From NCBI GenBank assembly GCA_012295275.1, contig CM022676.1, forward strand, positions 2,302,499 to 2,366,498: a stretch of 64,000 bases of DNA, read 5' to 3'. This document shows, in pieces, positions 11,931 to 24,900 of this stretch. Position 1 is the stretch's first letter, and each line of letters opens with the position of its first letter. The translations under genes were made by a program, and so were the position numbers. Origin of the DNA: Chrysomallon squamiferum. Its lineage: Eukaryota; Mollusca; Gastropoda; Neomphalida; Peltospiridae. The notes beneath the pieces are model-generated. The model was not told the origin of the DNA, searched no databases, and saw nothing but the letters and a program-made list of their open reading frames with translations.

Positions 11931-14900
11931 CTACAGCAATGGCAGTTACAGCAGTTTTGTTACATTCACAATCGATGATATTTTCTTTTTCAGTCGATGT
12001 GACACCGGCTTGGAAAGCAACGTTAAATATGTTCATATAATTAATGATTATAAACCAAGTCAATATCATCCATGATTACATCGAATATACTATCACAATA
12101 ATTGACTGATATAATTGTTTAGTCCATGTATTCAAATTAATTTTCAACTTAAAGGTAAACACAATCAACTTTACTGTAAAGATGTGTTGATAAAATAATT
12201 ATTTAAGACATTACATATATAGTGTGTATTATCTATATTTTTATAGCTATCCTCATTATTACATCTAAATCTTCTAAAGCTTACAAAGCAGTATAAACCA
12301 CGAGTTTCAAACTTGTAAAGATATCGGCATCAAATATCATAAAATAAAAATATCGTAGTATCTATAATGCAGACTAAAAATACAAAAAAATTTCATATTA
12401 CTATTAATACCAAGACTTACTTTCAGTGTAAAATAAACATAGTGTCTATATAAAAAAAATGAAAAATAATAATAATAATAAAAAATTTAAAAATTAACAT
12501 GGGAAAATTTACAAATATACTTCCTCGATTGATGAGCTTTTCTGTAATACAAAAACACAAAAAAAAAGTTGAGAAATAAACAATTATGAAAATTATTTTA
12601 CTTGCTCAGGTAAATGTTAAAATGTTTATGTTGTAACATACATAATTGTGCACGATTAAAACACTACACAAATATAAATCATTTCACAATTATCTTTACC
12701 CGATGAATAACACAGCAATAATTAGAGTGATTTGTATGATATTATTTATAAGTCAGCACCAATTGAAATATAATTCTGTATGATCTACTCTCCTGGTACG
12801 TTCGAGTTACATTTTAAACTGAAATGAGTCAGTATTAACATTGTTTATACATAAACAAGACGGTACTTATCATTTATAAAAAAGAAACATGAGATTTAGA
12901 AATAAAATAATTATTACTTTTATATTGATACAGCATACAAGCAAACAGGAAAACAGAAACACATGCAGAAGTGCATAGATGACGTGAAAGCTGAATACTG
13001 CAGAAAGATGCTTAGCTACAGTGATTAACAGAAAAATGGAAAGAAAGTAACGCAATAGACTTGAGTGCAGTGCTAATACACTGACTGTTCATAGTGTGTG
13101 TTTCAACACATCAAGTAGCCTATTCGTGTTGGGTGACTGAAAGATAATAAATCATTATTTACGTAATCCAATAAGCTGGCTTCTACAAGAAATGACAAAA
13201 CACGGAGATTAACAACTTAAAACATGACATAACATCAACATGATGGCTGTCGTTTTCTTCCGTTAAATCATTTCAATTCAGTTGCCTTCTTAAAACAATG
13301 TTGTTATACGTTACATATAACAATGGTTTCCTCATACAGCAATGATTTTCATTCTAAAACCAAATAAATTGAAATCTTACTTTCAGTATTGATGGTAAAG
13401 TTTGCAGAATACAACTCAGTGTTACCCACAATGCATCTGAACATTCGTGCGTTGTCAGTGAGAGATACAGTGTGATTTAAAACAGAACTTCCTCTGTTCT
13501 CACACCCAGATAGTGTAGGTGGGTCATCTTTGATTCTGTCTGTATATGGGTACGGCATCCACTGCATGTCAGCAGCGTACTTCCACTGCCACGACCACGA
13601 CTGTGCTGGGTTACCAACATTTCCATTACACCTGAACTCTACAGTTTCACTGACAACATAGGGGCTGAACTCCTTTCTTGGTGTAACGATCATTTCGATT
13701 TCACCTGGTTTTGCTGAAATATAAAAACACGAAATAAATAAACACTGCTTTTTTTCTGTAATTTAGTTCAATTATATATATATATAGACAGTTAGATACT
13801 TAGACGAAATTTGTATTATATACAAATATACTTTTTTCGATTAATTTTGAAAAGTAATTGTTTCTGTTGAACATTTTCTTTCTCGCTTATTTACTTAGAT
13901 ATTTTTACACAAGTACAAATAGGAGACATAAATCACATGAACATTTCATTTATCTGAAATGGCATCTTCACTTACTTTCTCTAGTAATGTTCTATAATCA
14001 GTAATAAAAGAAGTGAATTCACCCAAATACGTCGACAACTAATATTATATAAAACCAAGTTTTAACTTACTTTCGTTGGTAGTGTTATATAATCAACAAC
14101 ACAAGCAATGAAATTCTCTAAATGCACGACAACTCATAAAAATAAATCATGTTTTCACTTACTTAGTATGTTGATGTTTTCAGAACTTTGAGACAAATGT
14201 GGAGGACCATCAAGTGTGTTATAGCCAATTACACAGAAATATTCTCCTGAATCACTGCAAGTCATTCCTGTCAGTTGAATCTGGATAAAAGATCCTGATT
14301 TGTCATTGTTGTCAGACTTTCCTGTCACTGTCGCTCTAGATCCAAAGTTATTTACGTCTTTTAAAACAGCTTTACCTCCATTCATTAGTGTGACAGCAGA
14401 AGCTATCATAACACTAGTACTGGGATTGCTGAGAAGTCTTCTCCTCACTGTTACAGAACTAAGTGTATCAACATCACTGATAATGTTACCAAGACTACAT
14501 CTGACTGTCACAGGAACTCCTTCATAAACAGGACTTGGGCTGATTGTGAGTTGTGCGGCTTCACCTGTAAATAAACATGAACAAAGAAATAAATTAAAAA
14601 TGTAATAAACGTTTTCAATGTCAATGTTATATATTTCTTAATCTGAATAATACGTTTTTCATATAAATCAGAAGAAAACATTAATTTTAATTTAATGAGT
14701 TTGCTTCCATATTTCAAATATTTCATCACATATTGTAGCGCAATTGAAGAATTTTTCTATGTCAAATTCATAGAATAATAGATTAGTAATGTATTTAAAT
14801 AAATTTAAACCACTAAGTTTGAAAAAAAAAAAAAATGAAACAATAATATTCTCAAGAGATTATTTAAAATGCAAAAGATTAATAATAGAATAAGAACATT

Positions 14901-15594
14901 TTTCGAAATAAAATGTAAATAAAAACACAGTATTTAAGAGGAAAGTATAATTGACGGGAGTAATATGATTATATTTTCAAACACACGGATACACTCAGAT
15001 AGAAAGCAGGACAGACAGACAGGCAGAGAGAGAGACACAGCCATGCACACAATACAAATAGATTTCATTTATGTTTCAAAAATAAATTATATAATGTAAC
15101 GGTCTGAATGTAGATATAAATATACTGCAATATCAGTCAGATAACATCGCATGTACATCAAGCAGCTATATTTTGATAAAGATAATCAGTTACAAATAAA
15201 AAACAACCACTCGAGAACTATAAATATATGACACCCAACACTGGATTTATCCAAACTAAAAATCACTTATAAACCTGTTTATAAAATACTTGTATTTAGA
15301 GCTAAACAAAAACAGTTGAAGTCAATGTTAAACTTGTTAATAAAATAACAGTCATTGTTGTGGACATCGTTAAACAATCTAAGAACAACGTAAATGAAGA
15401 AATGTAACACTAAGAGATAAAAAAGAAATCAGTTCAAAAACCTATTTATAAAATACTTCATCGTCTCATCGATATGTCTGTGAAAGACAAGTGTTATAGT
15501 TATTAAGACATAAAAAAATAAAAAATAAATAGAACTTACCAGTTGAAGTCAATGTTAAACTTGTTAATAAAATAACAGTGATTACTGTGGACAT
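11931..15594 (-). pseudogene. Gene C: receptor copy with intact ectodomain but destroyed transmembrane exon
   Basis: Exons: signal 15540-15594, IgV 14163-14564 (402 nt), Ig2 13381-13713 (333 nt); all open, all with good GT-AG borders and phase 1. The IgV exon keeps the VRCSLGN and DSGEYFC cysteine motifs, and Ig2 keeps SWSWQWKYAAD and MFRCIVGN. The transmembrane exon begins near 12034, but its acceptor reads TATATG where sisters have TATAGG. At about 11930 it breaks off after TAVTAIAVV and is fused to unrelated sequence that also occurs at 21.50-21.56 kb. No tail exon follows. Read-through at the Ig2 donor would give a secreted two-Ig protein, but a membrane receptor cannot be made from what is here. 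Upstream flank is promoter-like and shared with the 60.05-kb copy. Confidence 0.72.
15313..15367 (-). pseudogene. Orphan signal-peptide exon (dead donor) upstream of gene C intron 1
   Basis: A 55-nt block matching the family signal exon, with ATG at 15367 and the same hydrophobic run, lies about 170 bp inside gene C intron 1. The base pair after the exon is TT instead of GT, so it cannot be spliced normally. A duplicated first exon. Confidence 0.6.
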
Positions 15595-15720
15595 GGTTAA
15601 AAAAATCTAAGAAAAACGGAAACGAAGACGTGTAACAGCGAGCTATATCTTAATTGCTTTATACCGGATGTAAATTACGGGTCATGTGACCGGTGACATA
15701 AAGAAACTATACCCTCTGTG
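15595..15720 (-). promoter_or_regulatory. Conserved 5' flank of gene C
   Basis: Shares the palindrome-like GGTCATGTGACC (15680-15691), 85 nt before the ATG, and a GGGTATAG box with the other signal exons. Core changed from CACGTG to CATGTG. Confidence 0.45.
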
Positions 15721-16181
15721 ATTGTTGTCTCCCCTAGTCTACTGTAAAATCTAAGAAATAAAATCTGCGATTAAAGCACTGACTTAGTTTTTTTAACTGT
15801 AAATAATCTTTATAAACTGTTGAATGGTCTGCACATATCGAGACAGTTGTTGCACACTCAACAGGAGATGTTATTGTTTTATTTTAAATACAAGGCGCTA
15901 GTCAAGCACTGGAAGAAAGCAGATACGAAATAACATGAAAATGAAAGAGAGAATACACAAATGGAAGGGGAGAAGAAAGTATAAGAAAGGAGAAAGAGAA
16001 GAAAACAGAATTTAGAACATATAATCTATTTATGCTTTATAAATATTATAAATAATTACTTTTGTCCACTGTTAAAGATTTTCCTGTCTAATTATAAATA
16101 ACTATCTCACAATCCTTTGTAAAACATTTCACATTTAAATAAACTTTAAGATTAAATTTATTAAACAACAATAACAATGAA

Positions 16182-16261
<80 letters not shown>

Positions 16262-16640
16262 AGTAAATGCACTTCACAGGTATTTATAGTATAAAAATAT
16301 TAAAAGTAAGATTTTATTAATTCATATAAATAAAGGCTGCTTTCATTTTAGTAGCTTGATATTTTATTTAAAATTAAGAAGGTTATAAGGGTAGAATATT
16401 ACGTTAGCTAGTTGAATAATTAAAGCAGTGCGTTTAATCTAATTTAAGCACGAATTAAATCTCTAATAAGATTGGCAAAGAGTTAATAAATTAAGAAGTT
16501 AATATATTCTGTTAAACAAAATAACCAACACACTGAAGAATGATAAGAACATGAAAGGGGAAATAACTGTCGACGAAGCTTTTAAAACAATTCGTAAAAT
16601 AATTCTTGAGGAAGCTTTCAAAACAATTCGTTTTTTCTTT
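15720..16640 (-). repeat. Segmental duplication, copy 1
   Basis: Nearly base-for-base identical to about 60185-60650 over several hundred bases, in the same orientation, continuing from the promoter regions of two signal exons. Contains an (AAT)n/(AAAT)n tract at 16183-16262. Confidence 0.8.
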
Positions 16641-16867
16641 TTTTTTCCTTTATTCATTGCGCTGATTTGTTGTTCCCTTTATTTTGTATAAGTGCAGTGT
16701 TGGGTGTCATATATTTATAGTTCTGCAGTGGTTGTTTTATATTTATAGCTGAGTATCTTTATCAGGTATCTGTGTCAGGTACATGCGATGTTATCTGATT
16801 GATGCTGCAGAATACTAATATACATATTCAGACGGTTTCATTATATAATTTATTTTTGAAATATATA

Positions 16868-16955
16868 AATACTCAGTAGTAATAAATATTCAGGCTTTCT
16901 TTCAGTGAATTTGCTAGTGGGGGTATTCTTCTGTGAAAGTGTTTTTTAATTCTCA
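16868..16955 (-). mobile_element. Small hAT transposase fragment
   Basis: Matches the 62.70-62.79 kb segment (RIKKHFH..IPPLANSLKES on the minus strand). A second, more eroded copy sits at about 18690-18770. These are remnants carried along by the segmental duplications. Confidence 0.5.
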
Positions 16956-17198
16956 TAAACTATAGGATTACTTAAGAGAGAAGACTGCAATACAGATATA
17001 TAGTAACACAATTACAGTGCTCATCCGGATCACTCAGGGGTTTGTTCACAATAGATTAACGTTGGCTGGACGAGAGTTTCAAATGGTGCCGGTTTTCTAT
17101 AAGTAATTGTTTAAAGGGTCGTGAAAAAGCAACCAGAGAGAGCTCAGTGAAGGAAGATATGTAGGACAGACACACAGACAGAGAGTAAGTAGACTTAC

Positions 17199-17292
17199 AC
17201 GAAGATGACAACGCCGACTACCACGAGTAGCATGGAACAGACTGAGTGAACAGCAGGTACGGCATCTGTGGGCTTGGAAATAGCCGGTTCAC
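17199..17292 (-). CDS. Isolated transmembrane exon of a related receptor subfamily
   Basis: 94-nt exon with acceptor TTAG and donor GTAAGT, phase 1 in and phase 2 out, exactly as the family's transmembrane exons. It encodes a short stalk (EPAISKPTDAVPAVHS) and a helix SVCSMLLVVVGVVIF. The stalk is about 25 residues shorter than in genes A, B and G and lacks the CEC pair. No tail exon is found at the expected position below it. Likely an orphan exon of a degraded gene; the copy at 63.0 kb has a nearby broken tail exon. Confidence 0.6.
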
Positions 17293-18018
17293 CTAATTCA
17301 ATAATACATGATAATGAGGCAAGTCAACATGTTCAACGTATTAGACACAATATGTGACTGTAAAAAAAAGATGTACGTTGGAATTCGTGGCGAAGATTAA
17401 AATGTTCAAGTATATTTTAAAAATGATTTAGATAAATTGCAGAAATATTGTTTTCGTTATGTTATTTTCATGGTATTGATTAAGTACTTTTATTTAATTA
17501 TAGTGATAGATATATTATATAGATTCAATCTAATATAATACACACATACATACATACATAGATAGATAGATAGACTGATAGATAGATACATTGATGGAGA
17601 GACAGACAGACAGACTGAGAGACACACAGACAGACAGAAGATAAAAGTCTATATTATAACGAATCTTATGTCATAATCAAATAAATTAAACACTCATGAC
17701 AATTTCAGTTTCAGTGGTATTTATAAATGATTAAGCCAATCTGTTACCTCATCAGCATGAAATAAGACAAAATTAAAATAAAATATTGCAAAACAGCAAC
17801 AGAAAAGCTATTATCAAGATTTACGATAAGTGTTAATTGTTATTTATTTATAGTCATATAATCTATTTATGCTTTATAAATATTATAAATAATTACTTTT
17901 GTCCACTGTTAAAGATTTTCCTGTCTAATTATAAATAACTATCTCACAATCCTTTGTAAAACATTTCACATTTAAATAGACTTTAAGATTAAATTTATTA
18001 AACAACAATAACAATGAA

Positions 18019-18112
<94 letters not shown>

Positions 18113-19654
18113 AGTAAATGCACTTCACAGGTACTGATAGTAAAAAAAGATTAAAAGTAAGATTTTATTAATTCATATAAATAAAGGCTGCTTTCATTTC
18201 AGTACTTGATATATTATTTAAAATTCAGAAGCTTATAAGGGCAGAATATTAAGTTTAATCTAATTTAAGCACGAATTAAATCTCTAATAAGATTGGTAAA
18301 GAGTTAATAAATTAAGAAGTTAATATATTCTGTTAAACAAAATAACCAACACACTGAAGAATGATAAGAACATGAAAGTGGAAATAACTGTCGACGAAGC
18401 TTTTAAAACAATTCGTAAAATAATTCTTGAGGAAGCTTTCAAAACAATTCTTTCTTTCTTTTTTTTTTTCTTTATTCATTGCGCTGATTTGTTGTTCTCT
18501 TTATTTTGTATAAGTGCAGTGTTGGGTGTCATATATTTATAGTTCTGCAGTGGTTGTTTTATATTTATAGCTGAGTATCTTTATCAGGTATCTTTATCAG
18601 GTATCTGTGTCAGGTACATGCGATGTTATCTGATTGATGCTGCAGAAAACTAATACACATATTCAGACGGTTACATTATATAATTTATTTTTGAAGTATA
18701 TAAATACTCAGTAGTATTAAATACTCAGGCTTTCTTTCAGTGAATTGGTAGTGGGGGTATTCTTCTGTGAATGTGTTTTTACACACATACATAGATAGAC
18801 TGATAGATAGATACATGGATGGATGGATGGAGAGACAGACAGACAGACTGAGAGACACAGACAGACAGAAGATAAAAGTCTATATTATAACGAATCTTAT
18901 GTCATAATCAAATAAATTAAACACTCATGACAATTTCAGTTTCAGTGGTATTTATAAATGATTAAGCCGATCTGTTATCTCATCAGCATGAAATAAGACA
19001 AAATTAAAATAAAATATTGCAAAACAGCAACAGAAAAGCTATTATCAAGATTTACGATAAGTGTTAATTGTTATTTATTTATAGTCACATTATTGGACTG
19101 CGAATTGAAATGAACCTTTTTGAGTTAAATGAATACATTTCTCAAGAGTATTTATTTGATAAAAAATAATGCCATTTTGATCGCATCATCTAAGTGATTT
19201 GTATTTAATTAGATATAAACTATTTGTAAGTAAACTTAATGAATAAAAAATGTATCACAATTTCAGCGTCTCAGTATCTGTTTCACAATATAAACGACGT
19301 CGTTCGTTAGCAGAATCAAATTACACTAAATGTAAAATATACTAAATGTGCTCACCCGAAACAGAAATCAAAGTCTACTTGTTACAAACAAAATTAAACT
19401 TACTTGAATTTCAGTGGTAACGTTTACGTATGTGGTTCCTAAAACGAAAAACAAAATTATCAATTACGTAATCCAATAAGCAGAGTTCTACAACAAACGG
19501 CAAAACATACAGATTAACAAGTTGAAACTGGATATAACAACGTTATAGTCGCTGCTATTTTCTTCCATTAAATCATTTCAATTCAGTTGCCTTTTTAAAA
19601 CAATTTTATTATACGTAGCATATAACATAACAATGGTTTGTTACATAATTAAGA

Positions 19655-20662
19655 AATTAAGTAAGTAAATAAGTAAATAAGCAAGTAAATAACCTAAGTA
19701 AGTAATAAAGGAAGTATGTTCGAAAATAATCACCTAAGTAAGTAAGTACTTAAATATTTAGCTAAGAAAGAAGAAACTTAATTAAGAACGTAAATAATTA
19801 CTTAAGTAAGTACTAAAGAGAGGAAAGAGTACGTAAATAATTAACTAATTAAGAAATAAAGTAAGTAAGTAAGAAAGTAAATCATTACCTAAGTAAGTAA
19901 GAAAGGAAGTATGTTCGTAAATAATCAACTAGGTAAGTAAGTACGTAAATAATTAGGTAAGAAAGAAAGAACGTAAGTAAGTACGTAAACAATTACTTGG
20001 GAAAGAAGAAATGCAAGTAAGAACGTAAATATTTAGCTAAGAGAGTAACAAAGCAAGTAAGTAAGAATGCAAATAATTACCTAATTAAGAAATAAAGTAA
20101 GTAACAACGTAAATAATTATCTAATTAAGACAAAAGTAAGTAAGTAAGAATGAAAATAATTACCTAAGTAAGTAATAAAGGAAGTAGGTTCGAAAATAAT
20201 CACGTAAGTAAGTAAGCACCAAAGTGACTTAGTACGTAAATAATTACCTAATTACGAAATAAAGTAAGTAAGTCAGTAGATAATTACCTAAGTAAGTAAG
20301 AAAGGAAGTGTGTTCGCAAATAATCAACTAAGTAACTACGTAAATAATTAGGTAAGAAAGAAAGAACGTAACTACGTAAATAATTACATAATTAAGAGAA
20401 ATAGTAAATTAGTAAGTAAGTAAGTAAATATTTGCCTAAGAAGGTAAGAAAGGAAGTATATTCGTAAGTAATTACCTTAGTAAGTAAGTACGTAAACAAT
20501 TACGTAAGTAAGAACGAAAGTAAATAAGTACGTATATAATTACCTAAATAAGAACGCAAATAATTACCTCAGTAATTATGAAAGTATGTGTGTACGTAAC
20601 CAATTACCTAAGTAATTGAGAAAGCAAGTTATTACATAAATAATTACCTAATTAATAAATAA
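19655..20662. repeat. AAGT satellite, short block 2
   Basis: About 1 kb of the same AAGTAAGTACGTAAATAATTACCT units, in the same orientation as block 1 and opposite to the large block beginning at 21.96 kb. No coding content. Confidence 0.9.
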
Positions 20663-20899
20663 AGTAAATTTTCACCGTACAGGGGATCTAGTCGTTTACA
20701 AGATCCATCATAGGCATTACACTGTTGAGACAGTAATTTATTAACGTAATGGTATAATTCTACCCGCATCAACTACATAAACAACTGATCGACAAAGAGA
20801 CCATTTTGAATTATTTCTAAATTATTTAACGATGTATTTTGGAATAATACTAAAGAAAATAAATCCAAATTCGGTTTTTTATAGAAAAAATATATATAA

Positions 20900-20901
<2 letters not shown>

Positions 20902-20943
<42 letters not shown>

Positions 20944-20999
20944 GTAAAATTTCTTGATGACAAAATTTGGTGATGAAATCACGATAAAATCAATAGATT

Positions 21000-21072
<73 letters not shown>
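20902..21072. repeat. Poly-A, AT and (TG)n microsatellites
   Basis: Poly-A at 20902-20930, AT run 20931-20942, (TG)n of about 35 units at 21002-21072. Confidence 0.95.
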
Positions 21073-21073
<1 letters not shown>

Positions 21074-21159
21074 GCTTATACGTCCCTAATAATACAGATT
21101 ACGTTAAATAATTACTGCATCAAATTAAATAAGGGCATTTTACCAAATCCCTCTTATTA

Positions 21160-21745
21160 AAGTAAGACCAAAATTTCAAGTTTCTTTTCTATTATCTCCA
21201 TGTAAACGAAAGTGAACCTCGGGTTATGGAAGCCCTGGCTTGTCTCGTCTCTTTTTTTTCTTCAGATGCCACATTTACTTTTAAAATATTATCTGTAGTT
21301 AGTATCCTGAATAAAGAAATATCTACTGAAACATTTTTTTCACGGATATGTGGGTTTCAGTGTAGAAATAAAGACGAACTTATAAAACTTAATCAACATT
21401 GATATATTTGAAACATTTCATTTTTGTTATTACTTATTATATAACGAAATAAGTGAAGATGTTATTATATTAGGTAAACGCATTTGAAAAACTGTCGTTT
21501 GTTATAATTGATTTTCTAAAATTACCATTGAAAATAAGTGAAGGCGTGATTTTTATGTAATATGAATTGGTGATGTACTTCAGAAATTTTATTTCTGTTA
21601 TTTATGATTGTTTAAAATATGACAGCAGATACAAAATATAAAATACTCAAAACGAACATTTTTAACACAACATCTATTTTTAAAAAAGTTTACAGAATTA
21701 CAGAAAATCACAGTGTTTTTTTATTTCGTGTTTTTGTCTGTTTCA
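21160..21745. repeat. Inverted copy of 50.05-50.64 kb
   Basis: This non-coding stretch matches the reverse complement of about 50050-50640 over most of its length. It is the intron that normally precedes an Ig2 exon in one subfamily. Both copies end in damaged Ig2 sequence. Confidence 0.7.
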
Positions 21746-21746
21746 G

Positions 21747-21957
21747 CTAAGCCAGGTGAAATTGAAATGATCGTTACACCAAAAAAGGAGTTAAACTTCT
21801 ATACTGTCAATGAAACTGTACAGTTCGGGTGTAATGGAAATGTTGGTAACCCAGCCCAATGGTAGTCGTGGCAGTTGCAGTACACTGGTGACATGATGTG
21901 GATATCGTACCCATACACAGACAGAATCAAAGATGAACCACCTACTCTTATGCACGT
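21747..21957 (+). pseudogene. Truncated Ig2 exon relic interrupted by satellite
   Basis: Starts at a good TTTCAG acceptor and encodes [15 protein letters not shown] then NVGNPAQW, where a TAG replaces a core Trp codon, followed by TGDMMWISYPYTDRIKDEPP. It stops abruptly where satellite begins (about 21957). The last cysteine and donor are missing. A piece of it recurs at 27.75 kb. Confidence 0.75.
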
Positions 21958-24900
21958 ACTTACATGCTATCGTACTGTATTAGGTAATTATTTACTTACT
22001 TTTACTTACTTTGTTTCTTAATTAGGTAGTTATTTATGTACTAACTCTCTTTTGTACTTACTCAGGTGATTATTTACATACTTACTTGCTTTCTTTCTCA
22101 TTATTTATGTACTTATTATATACGTACGTATTTATTTACTTTATTGCTTTTCATAGGTAATTATTTCGAACCTACTTACTTTTTTCTTTACATACGTAAT
22201 TCTTTACGTACTTACTTGCTTTCTTTGTTTCCATAGGTATTTATTTACGTATTTTCCACTTTCTTTCTTACTTAGATAATTGATTTATTGACTTACTTAC
22301 TTCGTTTTACTTAATTATTCCATTAACGTACTGTACTTAGGCAATTAACTTAGGTAATTATTTACTTTCTTTGCTTCTTTAGATAGTTATTAACGTACCT
22401 AATTATTTTCTTTCTTTCTTCTAGGTAATTATTTGCTATGTCCCATGGTACCTTTTTAATTTCTCATTAATTAGTAAATTACTTACATACTTACTTTCTT
22501 TCTTGTTTCCTTTTTACGAAATTTACATTTGTTTTTCTTTGGCAGCTAATTATTTACTAGTTACTTACTTAGGTAATTATTTAGCCACTCACTTATTTTC
22601 TTTCTTACTTAGATAATTGTTAATATACTTATTTAGATTCTCACTTACTTAGCTAATTATTTACGTACTTACTTCCTTTATTTCTTACTTAGGAAATTAT
22701 TTACGTACTTATTAGATTTCTATCTTACTCAGGTAGTTATTCATGTACTTACTTAATTTCTTTATTACTTACATTATTTCACATAATTGACATGGTACCT
22801 ACTTACTTTCTGACTTAGTTAGATAATTATTTAAGAACTTACTTTCTTTCCTGCTTTCCTAATTATTAGTTATGGTTCCTACTTACTTTCTCCTATACTT
22901 AGGTAATTATCTACGTACTTAATTGATTTCTTTCTTATTTAGGTGATTATTTACTTTCTTACATAGATAATTATTAATGTACTTACTTACATTCTCAATT
23001 ACTTGGGTAATTACTCGCTTCCTTGCTTACTTAGGTCATTATTTACGTACTTACTTTCTTTCTTACTTAGATAATTGTTAATCTACTTACTTACATTCTC
23101 AGTTGCTTAGTTATTTGCTTCCTTTCTTCCTTAAGTCATTATTTAATTACATACTTACTTTCTTTCTTACTTACATATTTTTTAATATCTTTACTTAAAT
23201 TCTCACTTACTTAGGATACTACTTAATTACTCGCTTCTATGCTAACTTAGGCAATTGTTTACGAACTTACTTACTTTCTTACTTAGATAATTGTTAATGT
23301 ACTTACTTACATTCTCACTTACTTAGGTTCCTATTTACTTACTTACTCCCTTCCTTGATAACTTAGATCATTATTTACGTTCTTACTTTCTTAATTAGAT
23401 AGTTGTCAATAAATGTACTTACATTCTCACTTACTTAGTTACTTTCTTCCTTGCTTACTTAGGTCATTATTTACGTACTTACTTACTTTCTTTCTTACTT
23501 AGATAATTGTTAATGTACTTACTTACATTCTCACTCACATATATTACTGTTTACTTATGTACTCTCTTCCTTGCAAACTCAAGTCATTACATACATACTT
23601 GCCTACTTTCTTACTTAGATCATTGCTAATATACTTACTTACATTCTCACTTAATTAGTTATTCGCTTCCTTTCTTACTTAGGTAATTGTTAATGTCTTT
23701 ACTTAAATTCTCACTTACTTAGGTTACTACTTACTTACTCGATACCATGCTAACTTAGGCCATTATTTACGTACTAACTTACTTTCTTACATGGATAATT
23801 GTTAACGTACTTACTTACATTCTCACTTAGTTAGTTTAGTATTTACTTACTTATTCGCTTCCTTCATAACTTACGTCATTATTTACGTACTTACTTTCTT
23901 ACTTAGATAATTGTTAATGTACTTACTTACATTTTCTCTTACTTCGTTACTTCCTTCCTTGCTCACTTAGGTAATAACATACTTACTTTCTTTCTTACTT
24001 ACATAACTGATAACGTAATTACATACATTGTCAATTAATTAGGTTACTATTTACTTACTTGCTCGCTTCCTTACTAACATAGGTCATTATTTACGTACTC
24101 ACTTTCTTACTTAGATAATTGTTAATGTGCTTACTTGCATTCTGAGATCGGTACTTGCTTCCTTCCTTTCTTAGGTCATTATTTACTCACTTACTTTCTT
24201 TCTTACTTAGATAATTGTTAAATTACTTACTTGCATTCTCACTTACTTATATTTTTCCTTCCTTTCTTACTTAGGTAATTATTTACTTACATATTTACTT
24301 TCTTTCTTACTTATATAATTGTTAATGTACTTACTTACATTCTCACTTACTTAGGTTACAATTTACTAACTTACTCGCTTCCTTCCTAACTTAGGTAATT
24401 ATTTCCGTACTTATTTTCTTTCTTACTTAAATAATTGTTAATGTACTTGCATACATTCTCACTTATTAGGTTACTATATATTTACTTACTCGCTTCATTG
24501 CTAACTTAGGCCATTGTTTAAGTACATACTTTCTTTCTTACTTAGATAATTGCTAATGTATTAACATACATTCTCACTAACTTAGTTAATAAAATAGAAA
24601 AATTAGGCCATTATTTACGTTCTTACTTTCTTACTTAGATAATTGTTAATGTAGTTAGTTGCGTTCTCACTTACTTAGTTACTTGCTTCTTTGATTACAT
24701 AAGTCATTATTTACGTACTTAATTACTTTCCTTCTTACTTAGATAACTGTTAATATACTTACATACATTCTCACTTACTTAGTAATTTCCTTCCTTTCTT
24801 ACTTAAGTCATAATTTTCTTACATGCTTAGTTTTTTTCTTACTTACAAAATTGTTAATGTACCTACTTACATTCTCACTTACTTAGGTTACTATTTACAC

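Larger units (their letters stand above)
16017..18740. repeat. Internal tandem duplication, offset about 1.84 kb
   Basis: Sequence from about 16017 to 16870 recurs from about 17857 to 18740, including the (AAT)n/(AAAT)n tract at 18016-18113 and the same flank. The 17.52-17.87 kb part recurs again at 18.78-19.08 kb and 63.42-63.68 kb. Confidence 0.75.

Noticed and set aside
12870-13055. A hydrophobic 61-codon ORF (MRYFLSIFLLIT...) on the minus strand, repeated at 37641-37823, 52936-53121 and 54724-54909
   Set aside because: It lies in the Ig2-to-helix intron of each copy, has no splice context, and the copies differ at random sites. It persists because the intron is duplicated, not because of visible coding constraint.
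19400-19445. Possible end of an Ig exon before a GTAAGT donor
   Set aside because: Only a phase-0 frame is open, which does not match the family's phase 1, and no upstream Ig motif is present.
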